Positions 24,704 through 32,925 of a stretch of 50,216 bases of DNA are shown here, in pieces; within the stretch, counting starts at the first letter, position 1, and each line of letters starts with the position of its first letter. The stretch lies in the NCBI GenBank assembly GCA_003169975.1, contig PNAA01000013.1, positions 1-50,216 on the forward strand, written 5' to 3'. The notes under the pieces were generated by a model. That model saw only the letters and a list, made by a program, of their open reading frames with translations, did not search any database and was not told the origin of the DNA. The position numbers were made by a program, and so were the translations under genes. Source of the stretch: Spartobacteria bacterium. GTDB taxonomy: Bacteria > Verrucomicrobiota > Verrucomicrobiia > Chthoniobacterales > UBA10450.

Positions 24704-25849
24704 GTGCGCCATGTCGCCGACTTGAACGAAGCCGCCGGTCTGCTCAACGGCGGCGACGACATCGTTTTTGCGCTCCCGGTGAACGCGGTCCTCGCCCAGC
24801 GTCTGCGTTTGCCGACCGTCGATCCGGCGGAGTTTGACGCCATGGTGCGCCTCCAGGTGGAGAAAGCGTTTCCTTATCCGCCGGAGGAAGTGACGAGCGA
24901 TTTCGAGATTATCGAACAAAACGAAAACGACAGCGTCATCTCTTCCGTCGCGGTCCACAATCCGAGGCTCACGGAATTGGCCGGCCCACTCCTGAGCCGC
25001 GGGTACATTCCGCGCCAGGTGACGGTCTATGCCGCGCAGCGCGCCGCATCGCATGCCGCCCGGGGGCGCGCGCTGATCATTTATCGGGAAGGCGAGAAAC
25101 TCGTTTCCGCGATCAGCGAGAACGGCAAACTTAGTCTCATCCGTACGGTCGACGCGGCCGAGCCGAAACAGTTGGAGCGCGATCTGCCGCAGTTGGCGCT
25201 GAGCGCGGAGTTGCAGGGGATCGACACTGACTTCCCGACCGTCCTGCTCGATGAAAGCTGCCTGCCGTTGCGCGATACGATCGAGCGGATCTTCGCTCAG
25301 CGTCCCGGTCTGATGCGGATGGAAGCTCCCCCGGCCACGGTGAAGTTGAACCTCGCGCCCGAGAGCTGGCGAAAGCAGCGCGCCGCGGCCGTTCGGCAAA
25401 GGGAGTGGCGCCAGCGTCTGCTCTGGGCCGGCGGGGCCTACGTGGCGGCGTTTTTGTTCTTTGCCCTCTACGTCGTGATCATTCGGCTGCAGGTGGGCCA
25501 CCTCGACAAGGTGATCCGGCGCGACGCGCCGAGAGTCGAGTTCGTCAAGAACACGGAGGCGGCCTGGAAAGCCCTTTCGCCGGCGATTGATCCGCATTAT
25601 TACCCGATCGAGGTGTTATTGCACTTGTTCGAGAGCCTGCCCAATCCCGAGGTGCGGATCACGGTTTACGATCAATCCGCGCGCAACATTTCGGTGCAAG
25701 GGGAAGCGCCCTCGGCCGCGCTCGCCTATCAGTTTGCCGAGAAAGTGAAGAAGCATCCCGACCTGCAGGACTTTACTTTCAGCCTCCAGACCCCGCGGAT
25801 TTTGCCTAACGACCACGCCCAATTTCGACTGGAGGGAAAGACCAAATGA
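24704..25849 (+). CDS. gspL: GspL/PilM-like secretion platform protein
   Basis: At least 381 residues are encoded. The N-terminal part is actin-like (ALPVNAVLAQRLRLPTV; VRLQVEKAFPYPPEEVTSDF), followed by one membrane helix (LLWAGGAYVAAFLFFALYVV) and a periplasmic domain. It would recruit the GspE ATPase to the inner-membrane platform. GTG 24704 is the first usable start. The in-frame sequence upstream (VFIAPSGSGWNLVRAREGNG, from about 24635) looks coding but has no ATG, GTG or TTG before an upstream stop. The true start may therefore be non-canonical or a base may be missing. It overlaps gspM (ATGA at 25846-25849). Confidence 0.7.
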   Translation: MRHVADLNEAAGLLNGGDDIVFALPVNAVLAQRLRLPTVDPAEFDAMVRLQVEKAFPYPPEEVTSDFEIIEQNENDSVISSVAVHNPRLTELAGPLLSRGYIPRQVTVYAAQRAASHAARGRALIIYREGEKLVSAISENGKLSLIRTVDAAEPKQLERDLPQLALSAELQGIDTDFPTVLLDESCLPLRDTIERIFAQRPGLMRMEAPPATVKLNLAPESWRKQRAAAVRQREWRQRLLWAGGAYVAAFLFFALYVVIIRLQVGHLDKVIRRDAPRVEFVKNTEAAWKALSPAIDPHYYPIEVLLHLFESLPNPEVRITVYDQSARNISVQGEAPSAALAYQFAEKVKKHPDLQDFTFSLQTPRILPNDHAQFRLEGKTK

Positions 25850-26394
25850 TCGCCCGCTGGCTGGCCCAAATGAACCAACGGGAGCGGATGCTCGCGCTCA
25901 CCGTGGGCGCGATTCTTTTCCTGCTCGTCAATTTGGCGATCTGGAGCGCGCTCCTCGGGATGAGTGCGGGCGCACGTTCCGACTACGCCGCCCAGCGGGC
26001 GGCGCGGGCCGAACAGAAAATCTACCTCGGGGCAGAGAAGACCTGGAAAAGACGATCCGAGTGGTTGAAGAAAAGCCAGCCCACCTTGAGTAACCCCGCG
26101 GAAGCTTCCTCGCTCCTCACCCAGGTGAAACAGATCGCCGGCAAATACAACATCCAGATTGATGATCCGCAGATCGGCGCGGTCGAGGCGACGCCCTCGC
26201 ATCAATCCGTCTCGGCCACCTTCGAAACCAAGAGCGGATGGGAGCCCCTCGTGCGCTTTTTTTATGATGCACAGCGACCGGAGGCTTTTATAGTTTTTGA
26301 AACGGTCAACTTGATGGTCGACTCGGGTGATCCGACTGTCATGCGGGGCCGCTTCAAGATCGCCAAATGGTTCGCGCCCGCCGGCCAGAAATGA
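25846..26394 (+). CDS. gspM: GspM-like secretion platform protein
   Basis: The 182-residue bitopic protein has a short cytoplasmic N-terminus, one membrane helix (MLALTVGAILFLLVNLAIW) and a periplasmic domain of GspM/PilO type (SSLLTQVKQIAGKYNIQIDD). A good Shine-Dalgarno, GGAGGG, lies nine bases before the ATG, within gspL; the two genes overlap by four bases. It would partner GspL. Confidence 0.75.
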   Translation: MIARWLAQMNQRERMLALTVGAILFLLVNLAIWSALLGMSAGARSDYAAQRAARAEQKIYLGAEKTWKRRSEWLKKSQPTLSNPAEASSLLTQVKQIAGKYNIQIDDPQIGAVEATPSHQSVSATFETKSGWEPLVRFFYDAQRPEAFIVFETVNLMVDSGDPTVMRGRFKIAKWFAPAGQK

Positions 26395-27035
26395 TGAAGA
26401 CGAAAAATCTTGCGCTACTTTTGACCTGGCCGCTCCTCTGCCTAACGAACACCGCGCGGGCCAACAGTGATCTGCCGACGACGGAAAAATTCGCCCGTTA
26501 CGAACCGATGTTGAAGCGTTCCCCCTTTGCGGTCGCGACCGCCGGTGCGCCGCTGGCGAGCGCGCCGGATTTCGCGAAAGACCTTTACGTCGCCAACGCC
26601 GCCCATTCGACCGACGGCGATTTTGTCACCCTCGCTTCGACGACCGACAAGAACCTCAAGGAGTACCTGAGCACCCGTGAAACGGTCGACGGTTTTTCCA
26701 TCTCCAATATCCAGTGGTCCAATCAGGTGGGCGAGACGAAGGTCACGATCTCGAAAGACGGGCAGTTCGCGACGCTTACTTTCAATGAAGCGCTCTTAAG
26801 CCAGTCGATTCAAAATCCGGTAGCGCAGATTCCGCCACCGCAACCGCAAGGGATGCCCGCCCGGCCGGCGCCCAATGTCCCGATGCCGGTCCAGCGTCCG
26901 ATGCCGGTGCCGCAAATTCCCACCCCGCCGCCGCACGTGCGCCCCGTGATCCGCCGCAAAACCGCCTCTCAGCAGCCGGTGCGTCAGCCATTGCGCCAGC
27001 CGGTAGACGTCGATTCGGATTTCGAAAATCCCTGA
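26391..27035 (+). CDS. Secreted proline-rich protein, GspC-like position
   Basis: This protein of about 214 residues has a signal peptide (LALLLTWPLLCLTNTARA), then a segment resembling the start of GspC homology regions (EKFARYEPMLKRSPFAVATA), a small domain with SISNIQWSNQVGETKVTISK, and a long Pro/Arg linker (PVQRPMPVPQIPTPPPHVRP). It overlaps the end of gspM. It may link platform and secretin as GspC does, but it lacks a clear PDZ domain, so the role is an inference. A heptamer copy (26442-26448) lies in the signal peptide region. Confidence 0.5.
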   Translation: MMKTKNLALLLTWPLLCLTNTARANSDLPTTEKFARYEPMLKRSPFAVATAGAPLASAPDFAKDLYVANAAHSTDGDFVTLASTTDKNLKEYLSTRETVDGFSISNIQWSNQVGETKVTISKDGQFATLTFNEALLSQSIQNPVAQIPPPQPQGMPARPAPNVPMPVQRPMPVPQIPTPPPHVRPVIRRKTASQQPVRQPLRQPVDVDSDFENP

Positions 27036-27104
27036 TCCTCGGAGTTGCCCCAGCGCCGTCACGTCCCAGGCCGGACGTCGTGCTTTCTAAGCCGTGGGGT
27101 CCGC

Positions 27105-27515
27105 TCAACGGCCCCAGTCATCATCCCCCGTGTCGGGCTTGCGGTCCGGCCCCGCCGAGAAGAGATCGTAGCCGCTGGGATTTTTCTGCCCGGGACACCG
27201 ATAAACGTAGTCCGATCCCCACGGATCTTTCGGCATATCATCCATCAGAGGTCTCCAGGAGGCCGGTGCGGGATCACTCTCCGGTCTGACCACCAGGGCG
27301 CGCAGTCCCTGTTCGGTCGTTGGATAAAAACCGTTCATGCTGGAGTAGGTGAGGAGGCTGGTTCGAATGCTTTGGACATCAGCGCGCACCCGGGTTCCCT
27401 TGGCGACATCCAGAGCGGGAGCCATCTTGTAGATAGCGGCGCTGAGCAGGAGTCCGATGATCGCGACCACGATCATGATCTCAAGAAGCGTGAAAGCACT
27501 TTGATTTTTGCGCAT
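27105..27515 (-). CDS. gspG: Major pseudopilin GspG
   Basis: The 136-residue protein has the classic leader and helix KNQSAFTLLEIMIVVAIIGL. Its GspG C-terminal part contains MNGFYPTTEQGLRALV and a calcium-loop end, DPWGSDYVYRCPGQ ... FSAGPDRKPDTGDD. It would polymerise into the T2SS pseudopilus. It is on the minus strand with the two genes that follow, convergent with the gspH-M run, so the T2SS locus is split into two facing operons. Confidence 0.9.
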   Translation of the reverse strand: MRKNQSAFTLLEIMIVVAIIGLLLSAAIYKMAPALDVAKGTRVRADVQSIRTSLLTYSSMNGFYPTTEQGLRALVVRPESDPAPASWRPLMDDMPKDPWGSDYVYRCPGQKNPSGYDLFSAGPDRKPDTGDDDWGR

Positions 27516-27533
27516 AAATAATTGGCGACGGGG

Positions 27534-28604
27534 CTACTTCAGCGGTTCGAGCAGGTAATCCGATTTATCCCAGAGGTACTTCAACTGGATCTGTATTTCC
27601 CTGATCGCCGAGGCGGAGGTTCCGGCGCCTGCGATAATGATCACATCATTTGTGCCGGCCTTCAAGATCGAGGCGGGCACGACCTTCTGTGCTCGGACCC
27701 AGCCGGTATATTGGAATTGCATCGTTTGCAGGAGCGAAAGTGAAAGGCCGCGATAAGCCGGATCAGCCAGATCGGGGAGGACGAGCGAGGCGGGGCCGAC
27801 ATCCTCGCCATTCACGTAGATTTCCGGGGGCAGTTCGATCTGCGGGCTCGCGACTTCGAAAGTAAGCAGCGCGACGAGCGGCTGCGCTTCGAGGCCGAAC
27901 TGAAAAGCCGCGCCGTTTTGCATGCTCGATCCCATCGGGATCGTCTCGGCGGCCAGCGGCGCGGTCACGGCTCCAAAAACCTCCGCGTCTTCTTCGCCCG
28001 TCTTGAGGGGCGCCGGCCCGCCAAAGGGATCAGCCATCAACTTCTGCTGCTCGGCATGCAGTGGGCGCATCACCTGGCTGGTTTTCATCCAATCGAGATA
28101 GGCGCCGCGGACCGAGCGTCCGTTGCCCGGTACTTCGACGTCGATCGCCGTCACGCCGATCATCGGGACGATGGTGGTGGAGGAAGTGGCGAGGCCGGTT
28201 TTTTGGCCTAACGAGCCGGAGTGGAGCAGCTGGGTGCCTGATTCATCCCAGGCAATGATCTCGGGTTGCGCCGCGGGCTGGTCATCGAAATAGAGACGGA
28301 AGAGAAGCAGCTGACAGTCTTCGTCCGGCCTCGTTAGGCGAATGCGGAACACGCTTTTGGTTGGCGCATCGGCCGACGCCTTGCCCGGCGTAAACGAAAC
28401 CGATTCCACCCAGGGCGGCGCCACCTGCACCTTCGAGTGCGCCGCATTATTCTGGCGCAGATCGAGCCATGCGCTGTCGGGCGCGGCCTGCGCGGATTGG
28501 CTCGAGCGGAGCACTTGCGCGCCTTCCGGCGGTAAGGCCTGTTGGGCGCGAGCCGCGGAAACCAGGCCGAGCAGGAGAGCGAGCGCGACGGGGCGAAAGA
28601 ACAT
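27534..28604 (-). CDS. Secreted protein of the T2SS locus, unknown
   Basis: The 356-residue protein has a signal peptide (FFRPVALALLLGLVSAARA). The rest is beta-rich with two similar-looking halves (FRIRLTRPDEDCQLLLFRLY; VALLTFEVASPQIELPPEIY ... NDVIIIAGAGTSASAIREIQ), reminiscent of galactose-binding-like sandwiches. It sits between gspF (upstream) and gspG (downstream) on the same strand, 18 bp from each, so it is co-transcribed and probably works with the secretion system. I recognise no named family. Two heptamer copies lie in it (28208, 28331). Confidence 0.6.
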   Translation of the reverse strand: MFFRPVALALLLGLVSAARAQQALPPEGAQVLRSSQSAQAAPDSAWLDLRQNNAAHSKVQVAPPWVESVSFTPGKASADAPTKSVFRIRLTRPDEDCQLLLFRLYFDDQPAAQPEIIAWDESGTQLLHSGSLGQKTGLATSSTTIVPMIGVTAIDVEVPGNGRSVRGAYLDWMKTSQVMRPLHAEQQKLMADPFGGPAPLKTGEEDAEVFGAVTAPLAAETIPMGSSMQNGAAFQFGLEAQPLVALLTFEVASPQIELPPEIYVNGEDVGPASLVLPDLADPAYRGLSLSLLQTMQFQYTGWVRAQKVVPASILKAGTNDVIIIAGAGTSASAIREIQIQLKYLWDKSDYLLEPLK

Positions 28605-28622
28605 CTTGGCGGCGAGGTTAGG

Positions 28623-29870
28623 CTACTGCGGCCGGGCCTGTAAACTGTGCGTCATCTCAAAGACGGCGGAGAGGATGCTATAAACCACGAAGCCGACCAC
28701 GACCGCGATGAGGACGATAATCACGGGCGGGATCAGCGCCGAGATCACGTTCACGGTGCGGTCCAGCTCGCGCTCGTAGACGTCGGCGATCGTTTGCATG
28801 GTGCGCGCGAAATGACCGGTTTGTTCGCCGACCGCCATCATATCGGTGAACAGTTCCGGAAAAAGTTTCTCCTTCGCCAATGCGCTGGAAAGATTCGCGC
28901 CATCGATGACTGCGCGCCGCACGTCGCGCAGTTTCGCCTCCACATATTTGTTTCCCGCGATCTCCGTCACCAGGTCCAGCGCCCGAAGCAACGGGATTCC
29001 GTTCTCCATCAACGTGCCCAGAGTGCGGGAAAACTGCGCGTAATATTGATGCTGGCGGATGCGGCCGTAACCCGGAATGGCCAATCGAAATCGATCCCAG
29101 GTCAGGCGTCCCTCTTCGCTCCGGACAAAGGCACGGAACCCGACGATGCCCCCGAGCACGACGAGCACAAAGACCCACCAATAACCGGTGATCACATGGT
29201 TGGCGCCGACCAAGACGCGGGTCGGTAAGGGCAACGTGCCGCCGGTTTGTGCCATGAAATTCGTCAACTGCGGCACCATGAAGGTGATGAAAATGATGAT
29301 CAACGCGGAACCGGCGAGGGCCAGAAATGCCGGGTAAATCAGCGCCTGCTGGACGCGGTCGCGCAGATTCTTGGTCTGCATCAAATGCTCGACGACGCGC
29401 GTCAGAATCTCGGGCAGCGCGCCGCTCGCTTCGCCCGCGCCCACCATGTTCACGTAAAGCGCCGGGAAGATGCGCGGGAAATCGCGCAGCGCCTGCGAGA
29501 AGCTGCGACCATCGACCAGCGCCTGGTGCAGCGCGTGCGTCATCTGTTGGACGCGCGGATGTTTCAGGCGTTTCTCCAGCACGCCGAGGCTTTCGTCGAG
29601 CGTCATCCCGGCCTGCAGGAGGTGGCCGAGCTGCTCGGTGAAAATCAGCAGTTGGCCATGCGGAATCTTGAGATTTTGCGTGGGCGCCGCGGCCGCCGCG
29701 ACGGCTTTGCCATCGAGGACCTGCGGCCCGGTGGCGATCGCCTCGATGCGAATGGGAACGCAATCCTGTTGCTCGATCTGCTGGATCGCGACCGCGCGGT
29801 CCGCGACGTTGAGCACGCCTTCGACGAGACCACCTTGGGCATTGCGGGCGCGGTAGGAAAATTGCGGCAT
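28623..29870 (-). CDS. gspF: Type II secretion/type IV pilus platform protein GspF
   Basis: The 415-residue inner-membrane protein begins MPQFSYRARNAQGGLVEGVL and has two T2SSF domains, each with a helical cytoplasmic part and membrane helices (LAGSALIIIFITFMVPQLTN; WVFVLVVLGGIVGFRAFV; VIIVLIAVVVGFVVYSILSA). The family signatures SQALRDFPRIFPALYVNMVG and SSALAKEKLFPELFTDMMAV are present. It would couple the ATPase to pseudopilus assembly. The ATPase GspE and secretin GspD are not in the window. Confidence 0.9.
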   Translation of the reverse strand: MPQFSYRARNAQGGLVEGVLNVADRAVAIQQIEQQDCVPIRIEAIATGPQVLDGKAVAAAAAPTQNLKIPHGQLLIFTEQLGHLLQAGMTLDESLGVLEKRLKHPRVQQMTHALHQALVDGRSFSQALRDFPRIFPALYVNMVGAGEASGALPEILTRVVEHLMQTKNLRDRVQQALIYPAFLALAGSALIIIFITFMVPQLTNFMAQTGGTLPLPTRVLVGANHVITGYWWVFVLVVLGGIVGFRAFVRSEEGRLTWDRFRLAIPGYGRIRQHQYYAQFSRTLGTLMENGIPLLRALDLVTEIAGNKYVEAKLRDVRRAVIDGANLSSALAKEKLFPELFTDMMAVGEQTGHFARTMQTIADVYERELDRTVNVISALIPPVIIVLIAVVVGFVVYSILSAVFEMTHSLQARPQ

Positions 29871-29943
29871 TGGTGGAAGGTGGGCGCTGAAATTAACCTG
29901 CTGCTTCGCTGCCGTCCAATCGTTGCGCTACGTTCGCGGACCA

Positions 29944-30819
29944 ATGCGAACCACGTTCGAAAAAATCGAGCTGCGCAGCGGTGCGACGGTGGCCGTGTCC
30001 GAATACGGTTTGCCCTCCGGCGTGCCGGTTTTCTTTTGTCACGGTTGGCCCAGTTCGCGCACCATGGCCGAGCTGACGGATGCGGCGGCGCGGGAACTCA
30101 AATTGCGGATCATTTCTCCCGACCGGCCCGGGATTAGAAATTCTTCGCTTCAGCCTGATCGCAAACTGCTCGACTGGCCGCCACTCCTGGCCGAGCTGGC
30201 CGACCGGATGGGGATCGCCACATTTCGCATTCTCGGAATTTCTGGTGGCGCTCCCTATGCGTTTGTCGCGGCGTGGGCGCTGCCGGAACGCGTGCACGCG
30301 ATTGCCGTTGTGAGCGGCGCGCCTCCGCTGGCGGAACTCGCGGATCGCACCGGGTTGCTCGCACTTTATCGCTGGCTCCTCTTTTTCTATCCGCTTCATC
30401 GCGGGCTGCTCCGCTTTTCCTTTCACGCCGCGCGGCCGTTCCTTTCCCTGAAACTTCCGATTCGTTTGCGCCCGCTGCTCCTCCAGCTCCTGCAACCGTG
30501 CGATGCCAACGTGATGCGCGACGTGGCCGCCTTCGAGGCCTGCTTTGAAAGTCAGCGCCAGGCGTGGCGCGCCTCGGCCGATGGTCTGATGGTCGACGCG
30601 GAAATCTACGCGCAACCGTGGGGATTTCCGCTCGAGGAAATCCGGGTACCAGTGCGGCTCTGGCATGGCCGGAAAGATCGCAGCTTTCATTGGCAACTGG
30701 CCCAATCGTTAGGCGCACGCCTGCCGCGTTGCAGCGCGCACCTGGTCGACCACGAGGGGCATTATTCGCTGCCGATTCGCCACATGCGCGAGATTCTCGA
30801 CGATCTGCGCTCCGCCTAA
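29944..30819 (+). CDS. Alpha/beta hydrolase
   Basis: The 291-residue hydrolase has the oxyanion HGWP (VFFCHGWPSSRTM), the nucleophile elbow GISGGAPYAF, a helical cap and a late VDHEGHYSLPIRH with the catalytic His. ATG 29944 is chosen; upstream in-frame sequence lies in the divergent intergenic space shared with gspF. The substrate is unknown. The stop is within a CCTAACG motif variant (30814-30821). Confidence 0.8.
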   Translation: MRTTFEKIELRSGATVAVSEYGLPSGVPVFFCHGWPSSRTMAELTDAAARELKLRIISPDRPGIRNSSLQPDRKLLDWPPLLAELADRMGIATFRILGISGGAPYAFVAAWALPERVHAIAVVSGAPPLAELADRTGLLALYRWLLFFYPLHRGLLRFSFHAARPFLSLKLPIRLRPLLLQLLQPCDANVMRDVAAFEACFESQRQAWRASADGLMVDAEIYAQPWGFPLEEIRVPVRLWHGRKDRSFHWQLAQSLGARLPRCSAHLVDHEGHYSLPIRHMREILDDLRSA

Positions 30820-30869
30820 CGTCGGCAGTTTTCCCTGTTCGTCGGCGCGAAAATCGCTCAATTGACAGC

Positions 30870-31943
30870 GTGGAAGATTTTACTGGAAGCGCCACGCAGG
30901 ATTTGCCTGTCCGCCGCAATTCGAATCTCGGGCCGGAGTTTGAAGCCCGCGTCCATCAGTTGGTGGCCGACTGGGGCGCGGAGAAATCTCCGGAGTTAAT
31001 CGAGGAATTGATCGCCACCGCTCTCAAGATGGCGCGTGACAAAATGGGCACCGGCGACCTGAAGCTAATGAACCGCTCGCTCAAGGAGCTGCGCTACGCC
31101 GCCAAGATCTTTGCCCCGTATCGCGACGTGCGGAAAGTGGTCGTCTTCGGCTCGGCCCGGACGGCGGCGACCGAACCCGATGCGCAACTCGCGGAGGAAT
31201 TCGGGCGCCAAATGGTGGCGAACAAATACATGGTGATCACCGGCGGCGGCGACGGCATCATGGGCGCGGCGCAGCGCGGCGCCGGGCGGGAGAATAGTTT
31301 CGGCTTGAATATCCGCCTGCCTTTCGAGCAGCGCGCCAATCAGATCATCGAAGGCGATCAGAAGCTGATTAATTTTAATTACTTCTTCACCCGCAAATTA
31401 AACTTCGTGAAGGAAACGCACGCTTTCGTGCTTTTCCCCGGCGGCTTCGGGACGATGGATGAAGGCTTCGAGGCGCTGACCCTCATGCAGACGGGGAAAG
31501 CGCTCATTATTCCCATCGTGCTGATCGATCGGCCGGGCGGCAGCTATTGGGAGACCTGGATGCGCTTCCTGACCGATCACCTGCTCAAACAGGGCTTGAT
31601 CTCGAAGGAGGACTTTAACTTCATCAAGATCGCGCACAACGTCCCAGACGCCGTCGAGGAGATTCTGCTCTTCTACAAGAACTACGTTTCCTCCCGCTGG
31701 GTCGGATCTCAGCTGTGTATTCGGATCTATAAACCGGTAACCAAGAAAGCCGTAGCCGCGCTAAACAAACAATTCGCGGACGTGCTGCGCAAAGGTGAAA
31801 TCACGCAGGGCGGGCCGTTGCCGCAAGAGCAAAACCAACCCGAGATCGCGCATTTGCCGCGTTTGGTCCTGACGCCGCATCGGGACGGGTTCGGTCGTTA
31901 CCGGCAATTGATCGACGCGATCAACCTGTCGGAAACGGCCTGA
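30870..31943 (+). CDS. LOG-family (lysine decarboxylase-like) nucleotide hydrolase
   Basis: The protein of about 357 residues has a Rossmann fold with VVVFGSARTAATEP, ITGGGDGIMGAAQRGAG and the LOG signature FPGGFGTMDEGFEAL. Family members release free bases from nucleoside monophosphates (cytokinin-activating type) or hydrolyse AMP-like nucleotides. The N- and C-terminal extensions are longer than in plant LOG and match the long bacterial form. GTG 30870 is the best start. The next feature is a palindromic repeat immediately after the stop. Confidence 0.85.
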   Translation: MEDFTGSATQDLPVRRNSNLGPEFEARVHQLVADWGAEKSPELIEELIATALKMARDKMGTGDLKLMNRSLKELRYAAKIFAPYRDVRKVVVFGSARTAATEPDAQLAEEFGRQMVANKYMVITGGGDGIMGAAQRGAGRENSFGLNIRLPFEQRANQIIEGDQKLINFNYFFTRKLNFVKETHAFVLFPGGFGTMDEGFEALTLMQTGKALIIPIVLIDRPGGSYWETWMRFLTDHLLKQGLISKEDFNFIKIAHNVPDAVEEILLFYKNYVSSRWVGSQLCIRIYKPVTKKAVAALNKQFADVLRKGEITQGGPLPQEQNQPEIAHLPRLVLTPHRDGFGRYRQLIDAINLSETA

Positions 31944-31945
31944 TT

Positions 31946-32080
31946 TAGACGCTTCGCTCTGCGAAGCGCGGGCGTGCACACTGCCGCCAGTGTCGACGCG
32001 GCCGAAGCGGGATATTTGGCTCAGCGGTTTAGGATGCGAGCGGAGCTCTGGGCCGCGCTTCGCAGAGCCAAGCGTCTACA
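31946..32080. repeat. Palindromic repeat, GTAGACGCTTCGC family, inverted pair
   Basis: The left arm TAGACGCTTCGCTCTGCGAA (31946) faces the inverted arm TTCGCAGAGCCAAGCGTCTA ending at 32079. The 135-bp element lies between the LOG gene and the acp stop, reaching right up to the latter. Confidence 0.7.
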
Positions 32081-32353
32081 TCAGGCTGCCGGGCGCTCGG
32101 TCTTCTCGATGATGTAATCGTGAATCGAGTTGACCGTCTGGAGGGCTTTGCCCGCGACTTCGGAATTCGGCACCCCAACGCCGAAGGTTTTTTCCATGCT
32201 GACCACAAGCTCGAGCGCATCGATGGAATCGAGGCCGAGACCGCCGGGCCCGAAGAGCGGCAGGTCGTCGGCGATCTGGTCGGCTGGCGTCTGTAGCATC
32301 AGGTTTTTGACCAGCATCTCTTTAATTTGACTGCGAAGATCAGATTCGGGCAT
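32081..32353 (-). CDS. Acyl carrier protein
   Basis: The 90-residue acidic helical protein carries the phosphopantetheine site GLDSIDALELV (Ser43). It would carry acyl or other thioesters. The start, LRSQIKEMLVKNLMLQTPAD, differs from housekeeping AcpP, and no fab genes are adjacent, so it may serve a special lipid or secondary pathway. The stop abuts a repeat element. Confidence 0.85.
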   Translation of the reverse strand: MPESDLRSQIKEMLVKNLMLQTPADQIADDLPLFGPGGLGLDSIDALELVVSMEKTFGVGVPNSEVAGKALQTVNSIHDYIIEKTERPAA

Positions 32354-32461
32354 GGCAATTTTTTGGGGACGCTATGCTTAGACGAAAAGCCCGGCGAAGT
32401 CATCGCCTAAAATTCGCGCCGCAAGAGTTGCGCATGGGCCGATCAAGCGCAGCTGCGTGTC

Positions 32462-32515
32462 GCGCCTCCCACGGGGAGGCGTCTACATGTAGACGCTTCG
32501 CTCTGCGAAGCGCGG
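32462..32515. repeat. Palindromic repeat, two modules head to head
   Basis: GCCTCCCACGGGGAGGCGTC then TACA is joined directly to TGTAGACGCTTCGCTCTGCG and AAGCGCGG. The modules are those of 13090-13195 but in back-to-back order, forming the palindrome GTCTACATGTAGAC at the joint. The element is intergenic, between acp and tatA. Confidence 0.7.
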
Positions 32516-32550
32516 ATCAACGCGTCGGCGCGAGCCCAAACTCGCCGCGT

Positions 32551-32868
32551 TCAGACCTCCCGCGAAGTCCGCTCTTCCGGCGCCGCTCCTTCACGCTGCG
32601 GCGGCACTTCGCGCGCCGTCGGAGCGTTATCGATCCGCGGCACGGTCGCATCCGCCTGACGAACGTCCGGCTTCGCCGGCGTGGTGGTCCCGGCGTTGTG
32701 TAGTTCGTCGCTGAACTCGTCCTTCGCCTTCTGGAATTCCCTGACCGCCTGGCCCATCCCTTTCGCGAGTTCCGGCAGCTTCTTCGCGCCGAAGAGCACG
32801 AGGACGATGAGCAGAATGATGATCAGGTCCGGGCCGCCAAAATTAGAGAGCAAGGCGAGGAAGTGCAT
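32551..32868 (-). CDS. tatA: Twin-arginine translocase subunit TatA/TatE
   Basis: The protein of about 105 residues has the TatA layout: a short N-terminal membrane helix (GGPDLIIILLIVLVLFGAKK), the FGxxKLPEL hinge, an amphipathic helix (AKGMGQAVREFQKAKDEF) and a disordered tail. It forms the translocation pore for folded Tat substrates. The start MHFLALL (32868) fits the family better than the upstream ATG at 32883. TatB and TatC are not in the window. Confidence 0.85.
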   Translation of the reverse strand: MHFLALLSNFGGPDLIIILLIVLVLFGAKKLPELAKGMGQAVREFQKAKDEFSDELHNAGTTTPAKPDVRQADATVPRIDNAPTAREVPPQREGAAPEERTSREV

Positions 32869-32925
32869 GATGAAAGCTAACATCCGCCCATCGCCCCGGG
32901 TTGCAAGGCGATTTACCCCGGGTCG

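Noticed and set aside
23632-24843. 403-codon minus-strand frame opposite gspK/gspL
   Set aside because: It lies opposite two genes with clear family features; no domain or start context supports it.
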